Source: a virus
Direction: 5' to 3' (one strand)
Length of the DNA stretch: 31,888 nucleotides
Virus record (IMG/VR): IMGVR_UViG_3300035099_000053
Span: 1 to 31,888 of that record
Below, in pieces: positions 20,713 through 28,338 of the stretch (positions are counted from its first letter, which is position 1; each line of letters opens with the position of its first letter). The translations under genes and the position numbers were made by a program. Below the pieces are notes generated by a model. It was not told where the DNA came from. It saw only the letters and a program-made list of their open reading frames with translations, and made no database searches.

Positions 20713-21005
20713 TCAATTTGTTCTTCGATGAGAGTGTACCGGTGGAAACTATCAGAAGTATTTATGGCAAATCGCCGGATATCTTTCCTGCGGTTTCCGT
20801 AGACGGTGAAAAGGGTCATTTGCTTATTGCAGTGCCGGCGGAAACAGCAACAGATAAAATGGCAGAAATTGCACAAAAAATGCCAGCAATTCAGGTTACG
20901 GGATTTGATAATGTTTATATCGCCGGCACTACTATTGTTGTAGAAGCCACGTTTCTATCTAAACTAGGGGAGGATAACCATGAAGTTATCAAGCCAGGAG
21001 AATGA
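20694..21005 (+). CDS. 103-residue hypothetical protein
   Basis: GAGGATATGAC precedes ATG 20694. The product reads as alternating strands and a central helix (ETATDKMAEIAQKM), like a small ferredoxin-like fold. No function is visible. Confidence 0.5.
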   Translation: MDDQIVINLFFDESVPVETIRSIYGKSPDIFPAVSVDGEKGHLLIAVPAETATDKMAEIAQKMPAIQVTGFDNVYIAGTTIVVEATFLSKLGEDNHEVIKPGE

Positions 21006-21216
21006 ACAGATAGCCTCGAAATTGGCCGATACGCTAATTAAGAATCTTGGCGGTGTTGAAACGGCCCAAGAGCTTCTACCAGAGCAAATCATTAATGAAC
21101 TGGTAGAAATGATAGATGCGATTGAAGATAAAGTTGATCGCATTATTCAAAATAAGTTAGCGCAGAAGCCGCCAAAAAAACAGATTTCGGAGCCATGGTG
21201 GACCAAAAAGCCATGA
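20980..21216 (+). CDS. 78-residue helical protein
   Basis: GGGGAGGATAACC precedes the start, which overlaps the upstream gene by 26 bases. Helical and acidic (EQIINELVEMIDAIEDKVDR) with a Lys/Pro/Trp tail. Function unknown. Confidence 0.5.
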   Translation: MKLSSQENEQIASKLADTLIKNLGGVETAQELLPEQIINELVEMIDAIEDKVDRIIQNKLAQKPPKKQISEPWWTKKP

Positions 21217-21231
21217 GCAGAGGAGGAAGAT

Positions 21232-21939
21232 ATGATTTACTTAAACTCTAGTACGTGGGGTGCGTCAACCCGGCGGCTCGCCACTGCGGGCGGATTTGTC
21301 CCTTATGAGGGAATAGCCCGCCCGGGCGATACTATTATTAATTGGGGTGGCGGGACGGGCTATTCATTCCCTCGCAATGTGCGTGTTCTAAATCGGCATC
21401 TAATATACAATAAGCGGGATCAGGGACTAAGGCTCATGCAGGCCAATGTTTCTATTCCTTACATCTACTTGACACATGATGAATGGCTTGAGGCTGGATG
21501 TCCTCAGATATTACAAAAACCTGAATACGGACAAGCAGGCCGGGGTATCAAGCTAGTTGAACCCCGCGCCTTTCAGTATAATTATATTTACCAAAAGTAC
21601 ATTCCTAAAACACGGGAATTCCGGGTTGCTATTGTAGGCAATATATTTGCTTATGCAATGGAAAAACTTCCACCCACCGATGCGGACGAAATCCGCTGGA
21701 ACCAATGCCGTGGGTCAGAATGGACACAAGTTCATGATTTACGATCTCTGACTCCAAAATTTGTAAGGCTAGGTGGCGCGGGGTTGCGAGCTCTAGGCTA
21801 TGACTTCGGTGGCATGGATATTATTATGGATGCAGATGGAACACTGTATATCTTGGAAATCAATTCAAAGCCAGGTGTTGGTGAGGTAAACTCACGGAAA
21901 TTGGCCGATGCCCTCAAGTGCTATATACAGGAAGGTTAA
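21232..21939 (+). CDS. ATP-grasp ligase, RimK-like
   Basis: The 235-residue enzyme has the ATP-grasp sequence signs: a lysine and glycine loop in LQKPEYGQAGRGIKLV (about residues 94-109), YIYQKYIPKTREFRVAI in the place of the adenine-contact region, and an acid-Asn metal site in GGMDIIMDADGTLYILEINS. Such enzymes activate a carboxylate and join it to an amine, often making peptide or amide bonds. The nearby amidoligase and glutamine amidotransferase suggest a joint pathway. AGGAGGAAGAT precedes the ATG. Confidence 0.85.
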   Translation: MIYLNSSTWGASTRRLATAGGFVPYEGIARPGDTIINWGGGTGYSFPRNVRVLNRHLIYNKRDQGLRLMQANVSIPYIYLTHDEWLEAGCPQILQKPEYGQAGRGIKLVEPRAFQYNYIYQKYIPKTREFRVAIVGNIFAYAMEKLPPTDADEIRWNQCRGSEWTQVHDLRSLTPKFVRLGGAGLRALGYDFGGMDIIMDADGTLYILEINSKPGVGEVNSRKLADALKCYIQEG

Positions 21940-21940
21940 G

Positions 21941-22171
21941 ATGAAGTTAGAATTTTTACGAAATCCCAGGCCACGCTGGTACTTAATCTGTCCCAGGTGC
22001 GACACAGAACTATGGACGAAATATTGGGACACCCCTCATCTACAAGCAGACAAGGACGCTGATCGCTGGACCAGGAAATGTAAGATAGATTCTCATGGAG
22101 AAAGGTTTATGTACTGGTATGATGGCTGTGAAGGAAGACCACGGAGGATATTGTGTGTGCGCGATGAATAA
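21941..22171 (+). CDS. 76-residue Cys/His-containing protein
   Basis: Starts two bases after the ATP-grasp stop with GGAAGG ahead. ICPRCDTELW and later cysteines (TRKCKID, DGCEGR, RILC) with Trp and His could bind zinc. Its end overlaps the phosphoesterase start by eight bases. Likely an adaptor, function unknown. Confidence 0.5.
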   Translation: MKLEFLRNPRPRWYLICPRCDTELWTKYWDTPHLQADKDADRWTRKCKIDSHGERFMYWYDGCEGRPRRILCVRDE

Positions 22172-22697
22172 ATTATGGTTTACCAGTGACTGGCACTATA
22201 ACCATGATATGGTTATAGAATATAGTCAGCGTCCTTTTAATCGAGTGAGTGCGATGAATCGCACTCTTGTAGCTAATTACAAAAAATGCGTAGGAGAAGA
22301 GGATATCTGTTACTTCCTGGGTGACCTATGCCTAATCGGTCCTGCAAATTGGCGCTATATTGAGAGTGTTGTTAAAGGGTTACCCGGTCACAAGATACTA
22401 ATTCTAGGAAACCATGACAAGCTAGACCCATTCACTTATGTTGAAATAGGATTTGAATCTGTGCATACTAGTCTAGTATTGCCAGAGTATAACATAGGCC
22501 TAATTCATGATCCAGCTATGGCTTTAGTAGATCCCAATCTTACTTGGCTGGTTGGCCATGTGCACACTCTATTTAAGCAAATAAAAGATCCAAATAGGAA
22601 GGGTAGTATTATCAATGTCTGCGTTGAACAATGGGAATACTTTCCTGTTGAGCTAAATGCATTACGCCAACTTGACGACAATATTAAAGGAGAGTAA
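22164..22697 (+). CDS. Calcineurin-like metallophosphoesterase
   Basis: The 177-residue product has all metallophosphoesterase blocks in order: FTSDWHYNH, FLGDLCL, LILGNHDK, GLIHDP and LVGHVHTL, which hold the Asp, Asn and His metal ligands. Many phages carry this small family; it may remove phosphate from nucleotides, nucleic acids or a cofactor. A longer frame to 22095 runs through the upstream gene, so ATG 22164 is used. Confidence 0.85.
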   Translation: MNKLWFTSDWHYNHDMVIEYSQRPFNRVSAMNRTLVANYKKCVGEEDICYFLGDLCLIGPANWRYIESVVKGLPGHKILILGNHDKLDPFTYVEIGFESVHTSLVLPEYNIGLIHDPAMALVDPNLTWLVGHVHTLFKQIKDPNRKGSIINVCVEQWEYFPVELNALRQLDDNIKGE

Positions 22698-22698
22698 A

Positions 22699-22833
22699 AT
22701 GCGAGAAGCCCATATTAAACGAGAAGAACCTAGGTATCGTATTGAAATATACGACAATGGAGAACTAGTAGATTATATTTATGTTGATATAATAGAAATC
22801 CATTTTCCAGATCTATATGTATATAGGGATTAA
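22699..22833 (+). CDS. 44-residue acidic miniprotein
   Basis: AAAGGAGAGTAAA is directly ahead. The product is a beta-type chain with many Asp, Tyr and Ile (YRIEIYDNGELVDYIYVDII). No family recognised. Confidence 0.45.
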   Translation: MREAHIKREEPRYRIEIYDNGELVDYIYVDIIEIHFPDLYVYRD

Positions 22834-22859
22834 AACAGAAAACTGAAAGGATAGATGAC

Positions 22860-23066
22860 ATGAAATTAAAATTTCTACCTAATCATGAAAAAGAGTGCGA
22901 ACGCAATCTCGTTGTATGTATAACACATCTCCCAGCGTGCCATCGCCGTGTATGTTATCATGCAGAGCCACACGAACTAGATACATCCTGCGTTGCTGAC
23001 TGTACAATTGCAGGCACATCTACACAATGTATCCCAGTAACGCTCTACGGAAGAGGGAGGACATAA
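22860..23066 (+). CDS. Cys/His-rich miniprotein
   Basis: The 68-residue product has seven cysteines and several His (ECERNLVVC, LPACHRRVCYH, SCVADC, TQC), suggesting a metal cluster. GAAAGGATAGATGAC precedes it. It sits directly before the amidoligase gene, so a role with that enzyme is possible but unproven. Confidence 0.5.
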   Translation: MKLKFLPNHEKECERNLVVCITHLPACHRRVCYHAEPHELDTSCVADCTIAGTSTQCIPVTLYGRGRT

Positions 23067-23069
23067 CAA

Positions 23070-24779
23070 ATGCTTCTCTATGAATTTAAGAAAGAGGAAT
23101 GTATAGACGCTTACGTCTATACTAAACAAAACATCAGCAAGATTGAACCATTGTTGCAGGAGTGTGACTTCAAATCAGTTGTTTGCCATCTAGAAGTTAA
23201 AGCGTTTCCAGAGCAAAATCGTCTAAGCAATGAAGAAATAATACAATTGCTTGACGAGGATAAAATTGACGCGCCACCGTTACAGGCCGATACAGTCTAT
23301 ATTTACTGTAAGCTAGCAAATGATTCTGTACCGCCCGGCCCGTTACGCGATGCTTTAACATCCGATTTGCCGCTAGGCTATCGCTCGTTAAGTGTTGCAC
23401 CAACTTTCCCAGGCGGGAACAGCTCTGTATTTGACTACTTCCTCTTTCCATTACCCAACCTATCGAAACATCTGATTTTTAAAACGTCAGAGAATTCTGA
23501 TATTGGATGGTATAATATCCATGCTAATATTCTGTGGCTATCTGATATATGCAATGGAGATCCTAGCTTGCAGGGATTACAAGATATTCTGCAATACGTG
23601 TCCATCTTTCGTCGTACTGGGCATTTAGTTTTACCCAGGCGTATGACAATTGGTATGGACCCTGAATTTGAGATTTTATATTATCGGACATCATCATCGA
23701 AGATAGCCTCAGAGGTATCCATTCCTGCGCACATGTTACTACCAGACAATTTATTGACGGAAGAAATTGGACATGATGGCTGTACTTCTACAGGAGAACT
23801 GCGTCCAAAATATGCAGACCATCCATTACGGCTCGCACGTAACTTAAAGCGCACAGTTCGTAAGCTAGCCCGGCATAAGGAGCTAGAACCGTATGTTATT
23901 TGTGCTGGTGGAGGATTAAGTGCAGGTTTAGGCGGACATATACATGTATCGGTAAATATTCCGACTGCCCTTCGTAATGCTCTGTATGATCTAATTGGGA
24001 AATTTGTCAATAAAGCAACCGGCAATAGTGTGCGACGCTACGCCGACCAGCTAGTTGCCCGGAATGGGTCAGATGCTGTCCGTAAAGCGGGCGGCCACGA
24101 GGGAGACGAATGGCGCAACTTGCCATCATTCATAGTTGATGAAAAGGTTAGCAAAGCAGTGTTATGTACAACCTGGGTGGTAGTAAAGAGCTTCTATGCG
24201 GGTGAGATTACATCAACACGAGAGGATATGACACCTATTGAAGTGGCGAATATCTTACAGAACTTGACATTATATAAACTGTATCAGCAACATATTGATA
24301 ACTTCATCAAGTTATTTGTGCAGGACACTACAAAGGTCAAGTTAGATAGTATAGACATTAGAAAAGGATGGCGTATACAACACAATGTCAATAACTGTAA
24401 CATTGTAATCATTTCTCCAATTGAATGGATTAGAAATAATTTTAAACCCATTTGTGTAGATCTGCCCGTTAGTCTTAAGGTTCTTGTTGAGCATTGCCCA
24501 AGCGCCAAAACACTCGAAATAGTTAGTAAATTTTTGCCAAGTTCCTCCTCTGAACTGATACGTAAGTTTGCTGCGACGCATTTTATTGACTGTTCTACTT
24601 GTTATGCGTCGTACCAATCTTTTGATCTTACAGTCCGCCTCCCAGCGGCCTGGGAAATTATTATTGATGAAGATATTATGCGAGAGCAGTTAGGTCCTTT
24701 TCTTCAAGAGCTTATTGCAGGTGTAGCTAAAAGGAAACTAGAACTCTCACAAGGGGACGAAAATCAAGCAGAAGAATAA
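23070..24779 (+). CDS. COOH-NH2 amidoligase, phiEco32-like type 2
   Basis: The 569-residue enzyme has a central glutamine-synthetase-fold ligase with GMDPEFE at 195-201, HDGCTSTGELRP at 235-246 and GGHIHV at 288-293. These motifs match the phage COOH-NH2 ligase family first described from phiEco32-like phages. The family is predicted to form amide bonds between a carboxylate and an amine with ATP. About 190 residues lie ahead of the core and 200 after it, with no recognised extra domain. A class-II glutamine amidotransferase follows directly, as reported for this family, and a RimK-like ATP-grasp lies 1.1 kb upstream. The natural substrate is unknown; wall or surface peptides are the published prediction. 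Confidence 0.8.
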   Translation: MLLYEFKKEECIDAYVYTKQNISKIEPLLQECDFKSVVCHLEVKAFPEQNRLSNEEIIQLLDEDKIDAPPLQADTVYIYCKLANDSVPPGPLRDALTSDLPLGYRSLSVAPTFPGGNSSVFDYFLFPLPNLSKHLIFKTSENSDIGWYNIHANILWLSDICNGDPSLQGLQDILQYVSIFRRTGHLVLPRRMTIGMDPEFEILYYRTSSSKIASEVSIPAHMLLPDNLLTEEIGHDGCTSTGELRPKYADHPLRLARNLKRTVRKLARHKELEPYVICAGGGLSAGLGGHIHVSVNIPTALRNALYDLIGKFVNKATGNSVRRYADQLVARNGSDAVRKAGGHEGDEWRNLPSFIVDEKVSKAVLCTTWVVVKSFYAGEITSTREDMTPIEVANILQNLTLYKLYQQHIDNFIKLFVQDTTKVKLDSIDIRKGWRIQHNVNNCNIVIISPIEWIRNNFKPICVDLPVSLKVLVEHCPSAKTLEIVSKFLPSSSSELIRKFAATHFIDCSTCYASYQSFDLTVRLPAAWEIIIDEDIMREQLGPFLQELIAGVAKRKLELSQGDENQAEE

Positions 24780-24791
24780 AGGGAGGTTATA

Positions 24792-26096
24792 ATGTGCGGA
24801 ATTATTGGGTTTATTAGCCCAAAACCATCGTCAACAAATGCCAAATATTTGAAGAAACTATTATACTTATCAGCTGATAGAGGGACATCCGCAACTGGTA
24901 TAGCGTACCTTAAAGATGATAAGATTATAATTCGGAAAGAACCGGTATCGGCTAGTCGGTTCTTGGCTGATATTTGGCCACAGTATGAAGAAGATATTAA
25001 CAACACAATGGTAGCTGTTGGGCATACTAGACAACCGACTATAGGACCACCAGAGGACAACAATAATAACCATCCACTAGACGGGAAACGCTGGGTTTTG
25101 ATCCATAACGGCATGGTATCGATGATGCCCCGAATAGCTGGCTATCCATATAAAGGTATTGTAGATTCAGAAGTTCTGTTATCTCACATTGAAGTGCATG
25201 GACTAAACAAGGGATTAGAGAACATTGGCCATGGGACAGCAGCGATTGCTTTAATTGATAAAGAATCTCCACAAGCGATTTATCTGTGGAGAGAATCACA
25301 ACCAATCTTCATGGCTTATGATGAAGCTACGGACGTTATCTTCTTTGCTTCAGAAGAGGAATTTCTAGAAGAAAGTTTGACAAACAAGCTACATTTCTTC
25401 TCGACATTTCTTGTGCGAGAGGTGCCAGAGAATTTACTAATCAAAGTAACAGCTATACCATCATTGTCAATTGAACAAATAGATTATGTCCATCCAAAGA
25501 TTCCAAAACCTGTATCAATATTTCCTTATACTTCTCCTATCGGTTATATGCCAACATCTAATTCAAGTGTTGACTTACAATTTAATGAAGTTACTAAGAG
25601 ATGGGAAAGACCAAAGCTAGCAGAACCAAACATTACAATACCATATACTAGACCAGCTTATGACTCACAAGTCAAAAATGGCTATGCCTTCAACCGTTTA
25701 ATTGAACTAGGCTATCGTGAAGATGAAATAAAGAACTTCTCTATGTCAAGGATTGAAACTATATTGGCTGACAGCATTCCGCCAGATCGTTTCGGCAATG
25801 AGGATGACAATGCAAACATGTGCGATCTTCCCAATAAATATTATTTACCTCCCAAGTCTAATGACTTTAAAGGCTGGCTCAAACTAAGCCCTCCGAACCA
25901 CGGTCATATTACATATGATATGGGACTTGTTAAGCTATGGGATAAAGAGAAGCGTCAACACTATATTATGATGGTAGACGATGCAATAGATGAAGAATTA
26001 ATAGATTTTGACGCGCTACAAGAGGATATGGATAAATGTGAGTTAGACACGACCGCTACATCAGCGGACATTCCTAGAGAATTACTAAATGGATAG
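24792..26096 (+). CDS. Class-II glutamine amidotransferase
   Basis: The 434-residue product starts MCGIIGF; after Met removal Cys2 is the N-terminal nucleophile of the Ntn-type glutaminase. Further blocks are DRGTSATGIAYL, VAVGHTRQPTIG and WVLIHNGMV with VDSEVLL, matching the substrate loop of GFAT/asparagine synthetase-type domains. The domain would end near residue 200; the remaining 230 residues are unknown and contain no asparagine-synthetase or isomerase domain. It should release ammonia from glutamine for the adjacent amidoligase. GGGAGGTTATA precedes the start, 12 bases after the ligase stop. Confidence 0.85.
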   Translation: MCGIIGFISPKPSSTNAKYLKKLLYLSADRGTSATGIAYLKDDKIIIRKEPVSASRFLADIWPQYEEDINNTMVAVGHTRQPTIGPPEDNNNNHPLDGKRWVLIHNGMVSMMPRIAGYPYKGIVDSEVLLSHIEVHGLNKGLENIGHGTAAIALIDKESPQAIYLWRESQPIFMAYDEATDVIFFASEEEFLEESLTNKLHFFSTFLVREVPENLLIKVTAIPSLSIEQIDYVHPKIPKPVSIFPYTSPIGYMPTSNSSVDLQFNEVTKRWERPKLAEPNITIPYTRPAYDSQVKNGYAFNRLIELGYREDEIKNFSMSRIETILADSIPPDRFGNEDDNANMCDLPNKYYLPPKSNDFKGWLKLSPPNHGHITYDMGLVKLWDKEKRQHYIMMVDDAIDEELIDFDALQEDMDKCELDTTATSADIPRELLNG

Positions 26097-26105
26097 GAGA
26101 TGTTG

Positions 26106-26489
26106 ATGAATAACAGTATAACAATTACCATTCAACGTCCTATAGATCTGGCTGTTTTCCTAGACGCCAACAATAATGTCTTAGGCTATCAGCTAGGTCC
26201 TGAAACATTGATAGCACTGGCTATACAATCACCATTCCCAGAAACTCCTCCTGATGGTACAAAGACAGTCATCAATGTCCAGCTGTATGGACACGTTAAA
26301 TATATTTTACATATGGAGGACAGGCACGGCGAACTACTTACTTATTCTACAAGTCAAATTGAGCTTCAAAAAACTGTACAGGATAAGTTAAAAGACTGTG
26401 ATGATAAAATGTGCGTAGTGTATAACCCTCTTGACCCAAGCAATGACATGGATTGTCGCAATTGTTCATATCAAACATACTGCTTGTAG
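26106..26489 (+). CDS. Hypothetical protein with C-terminal Cys cluster
   Basis: The product of about 127 residues is beta-rich and ends in a four-cysteine cluster with CRNCSYQTYCL. A GGAG lies just before ATG 26100; ATG 26106 has better spacing, so either start is possible. The last gene of the amidoligase group; function unknown. Confidence 0.5.
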   Translation: MNNSITITIQRPIDLAVFLDANNNVLGYQLGPETLIALAIQSPFPETPPDGTKTVINVQLYGHVKYILHMEDRHGELLTYSTSQIELQKTVQDKLKDCDDKMCVVYNPLDPSNDMDCRNCSYQTYCL

Positions 26490-26508
26490 GAGGATTAAGA
26501 GATTAATT

Positions 26509-26658
26509 ATGCCACACAAGAATTACCATCGGACTATCAAGTTCCGGAAACCCATTTTGCAGAAACCAAATAGAATAATTGACCCGGACACTGCGTATAA
26601 TCGAACAAAATCAAAACGAAATTTACAAAAATTGATTAAAGATTACTTAAATCGATAG
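26509..26658 (+). CDS. 49-residue basic protein
   Basis: GTAGGAGGATTAAG lies ahead of ATG 26509. The product is Lys/Arg-rich (RTIKFRKPILQKPNR) with a basic end (KSKRNLQKLIKDYLNR). Possible nucleic-acid binder by charge only. Confidence 0.45.
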   Translation: MPHKNYHRTIKFRKPILQKPNRIIDPDTAYNRTKSKRNLQKLIKDYLNR

Positions 26659-26692
26659 AATTTTGTCACAAAATTGGTGGTTTTGGTATATA
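26659..26692 (+). promoter_or_regulatory. Rightward promoter with palindromic operator, copy B
   Basis: TTGTCA (26663-26668) and TATATA (26687-26692) are 18 bases apart. The -35 box lies in a 17-base palindrome AATTTTGTCACAAAATT. It matches copy A at 13208-13243, read on the opposite strand, and should restart transcription toward the HNH and helicase genes. Confidence 0.65.
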
Positions 26693-26712
26693 TATAAGTG
26701 AAAGGAGAAGTC

Positions 26713-26805
26713 ATGGCAGAACCAAGAGATAGACAAAATAGCACGGACATCGAAAGTTCGGACTATTACCTGATTGTTTTTGGAACTATAAAAATCTACC
26801 AGTAA
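26713..26805 (+). CDS. 30-residue peptide after promoter B
   Basis: AAAGGAGAAGTC precedes ATG 26713. The product starts MAEPRDRQNSTDIESSDYYL and has no recognised motif. It is the first possible gene of the transcript from promoter B. Confidence 0.4.
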   Translation: MAEPRDRQNSTDIESSDYYLIVFGTIKIYQ

Positions 26806-26841
26806 ATTGCGAAGCGGATTGATAGTTCTTACCAGGAGGCC

Positions 26842-26910
26842 ATTCCCTCGTCAGGGTAGTGCGTAACAGCGGGCCACGTATATTAGGTGGGAAGCGTGGG
26901 GCGAGGGAAT
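26842..26910 (+). ncRNA. Compact structured RNA element
   Basis: Nine perfect pairs (ATTCCCTCG 26842-26850 with CGAGGGAAT 26902-26910) close a 69-base element containing smaller possible stems such as CCACG with CGTGG. It stands alone between two genes, 35 bases before a membrane-protein gene, and is more GC-rich than its surroundings. No known riboswitch or ribozyme was recognised. Confidence 0.5.
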
Positions 26911-26944
26911 AGAATAAATGAGAGTAGCGGGAAGGAGAAATGAC

Positions 26945-27136
26945 ATGAAAATGAGAAAAATATTTGGATGGGCTATTTGTCTTTTGTTAGGTGTAGGATT
27001 GGTAGGTCTAATAGGTCTGATAGTGGCAGTATTTATGTGGAAACCCATGATATTACTTATCACTATCGTGGGCTTCATCTGTGCTATATCAATCCTCTTT
27101 GCTAGCTTCATCTTCTATGAGATTCTTTTCATGTGA
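26945..27136 (+). CDS. Two-span membrane protein
   Basis: The 63-residue product starting at ATG 26945 (GGAAGGAGAAATGAC ahead) has two membrane helices: IFGWAICLLLGVGLVGLIG and ILLITIVGFICAISILFA. A short basic N-terminus and topology fit a small holin-like or envelope protein. Not enough for a firm role. Confidence 0.5.
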   Translation: MKMRKIFGWAICLLLGVGLVGLIGLIVAVFMWKPMILLITIVGFICAISILFASFIFYEILFM

Positions 27137-27191
27137 TGATGGGGTGTCATAAATAGGTATTGCTGTTCAAACAATGAGTGGAGGAATAAGA

Positions 27192-27341
27192 ATGGAAGAT
27201 CAAGATAAGCTATTAAAAGAAGCATTAGCATGGGAACCAAAAGCTGGGCAGAGAGTAAGACCCGAAAGATATTGGCGAGCTATAATGGAAATGCCATGGG
27301 AGCAAAAAGAAGAAGATGATAAAAAGGCAATTGGACGTTGA
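27192..27341 (+). CDS. 49-residue hypothetical protein
   Basis: AGTGGAGGAATAAGA lies ahead of ATG 27192. The product is charged and tryptophan-containing (LAWEPKAGQRVRPERYWRA). It overlaps the next gene by 26 bases. Function unknown. Confidence 0.45.
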   Translation: MEDQDKLLKEALAWEPKAGQRVRPERYWRAIMEMPWEQKEEDDKKAIGR

Positions 27342-27549
27342 AGAAGGAGAAGCGTCTATTACTTACATAATAGGCGAAGAGTTAATTCCATTATCAGATC
27401 ACTGGACTACTAAGATTATTAGTGATTTACCTATCTTATTTGATGAGGCCTGGAATAAGATTACTGGTGGCATATACCACTATGGGCATGGAAAAGGTAA
27501 AATGACTATGACTATAAATATAAAGGTAAAAGTAGAGGAAGGAGAGTGA
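27316..27549 (+). CDS. 77-residue hypothetical protein
   Basis: The ATG at 27316 lies inside the upstream gene. The product has a beta-type N-terminus (GEASITYIIGEELIPLSD) and ends in MTMTINIKVKVEEGE. No family recognised. Confidence 0.45.
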   Translation: MIKRQLDVEEGEASITYIIGEELIPLSDHWTTKIISDLPILFDEAWNKITGGIYHYGHGKGKMTMTINIKVKVEEGE

Positions 27550-27579
27550 AGGAAAAAATTCCGTCAGGTGGGGGAATTA

Positions 27580-28176
27580 ATGTGGAGTGGAATTGACGAT
27601 TTAACATGGAGTGAAGAGGAAATAAAAGCTTGGTATAAAGCTTATTCTAAAGTTTATTACCAGAACCATAAGGAAAGGCTAAAAGCTTATATGAAGACTT
27701 ACTATCAAGCGCATAAGAAAAGAATAAAAGCTTACCAAAAAGCTTACTCTCAGACAAACAAAGGAAAAGCTGTCTTAAAAGCACAGAAAATAAAACGTCG
27801 AAAGATAATAAATAATACGGCTATTGAACTTATTTCTCTTAAAGAGATATTCATAAGAGATGTAGGAATTTGTCAGTTATGTTCTTATCCAGTGTTGTGG
27901 TATTTAAAGTATCCACATCCATTAAGTCCTAGTCTTGACCACATTATTCCTTTAAGCAAAGGCGGTACACATATTAAAGATAATGTTCAATTATCCCATC
28001 TCGTCTGTAATAAACAAAAACAAGATGATCTAGATATTGTACTTCATTATTCAAATAAAGAATATATAAAATGGCTAGAAGAGGTAAAGAGGGGGTTGCC
28101 TTTGGTCTATAGTCTAGATAATCTATATGGAAATATATCGGCTAGGATATGGTCTAGATACCTAGAGGAGGTATAG
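27580..28176 (+). CDS. HNH endonuclease with basic repeat region
   Basis: The 198-residue product has an N-terminal region of about three tandem 12-13-residue repeats (KAYxKxYYQxHKxR type, residues 12-55), basic and helical, likely for DNA contact. The HNH core follows: CQLC, then LDHIIPLSKGGTHIKDNVQL and HLVCNKQK. It nicks or cuts DNA and may be a phage-borne homing-type enzyme. ATG 27580 is behind GGTGGGGG. The ribosome binding site region coincides with an inverted copy of the control-region repeat, and a promoter copy lies after the gene. Confidence 0.85.
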   Translation: MWSGIDDLTWSEEEIKAWYKAYSKVYYQNHKERLKAYMKTYYQAHKKRIKAYQKAYSQTNKGKAVLKAQKIKRRKIINNTAIELISLKEIFIRDVGICQLCSYPVLWYLKYPHPLSPSLDHIIPLSKGGTHIKDNVQLSHLVCNKQKQDDLDIVLHYSNKEYIKWLEEVKRGLPLVYSLDNLYGNISARIWSRYLEEV

Positions 28177-28338
28177 ACTAGGTGATGTACAGGTACAAAG
28201 GTACAAAGTATAAAATAATATTTATTTCCTTTCTCTTTTCTTTTTCAAAGCCTCTTATTTATATATATACCAAAATTTAGAAATTTGTGACAAAAAAGAA
28301 AAGATTCACAAAGTGTGTAAAATGATGTAAAAGAAATT
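28177..28338. other. Intergenic region before helicase
   Basis: 162 bases with AT-rich tracts, short GTACA repeats (28191-28208) and copy C of the promoter sequence. No rightward promoter is convincing, and no ORF was found. Confidence 0.4.
28264..28293 (-). promoter_or_regulatory. Promoter/operator sequence, copy C, reading leftward
   Basis: On the minus strand TTGTCA (28293-28288) and TATATA (28269-28264) are 18 bases apart, as in copies A and B; the palindrome core TTTGTGACAAA is kept. It points away from the helicase and toward the 3' end of the HNH gene, so it would make an antisense RNA or act only as an operator. Confidence 0.5.

Noticed and set aside
27640-27750. Tandem repeats as a CRISPR-like array
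   Set aside because: They are in-frame protein repeats of the HNH gene, imperfect at DNA level and without spacers.
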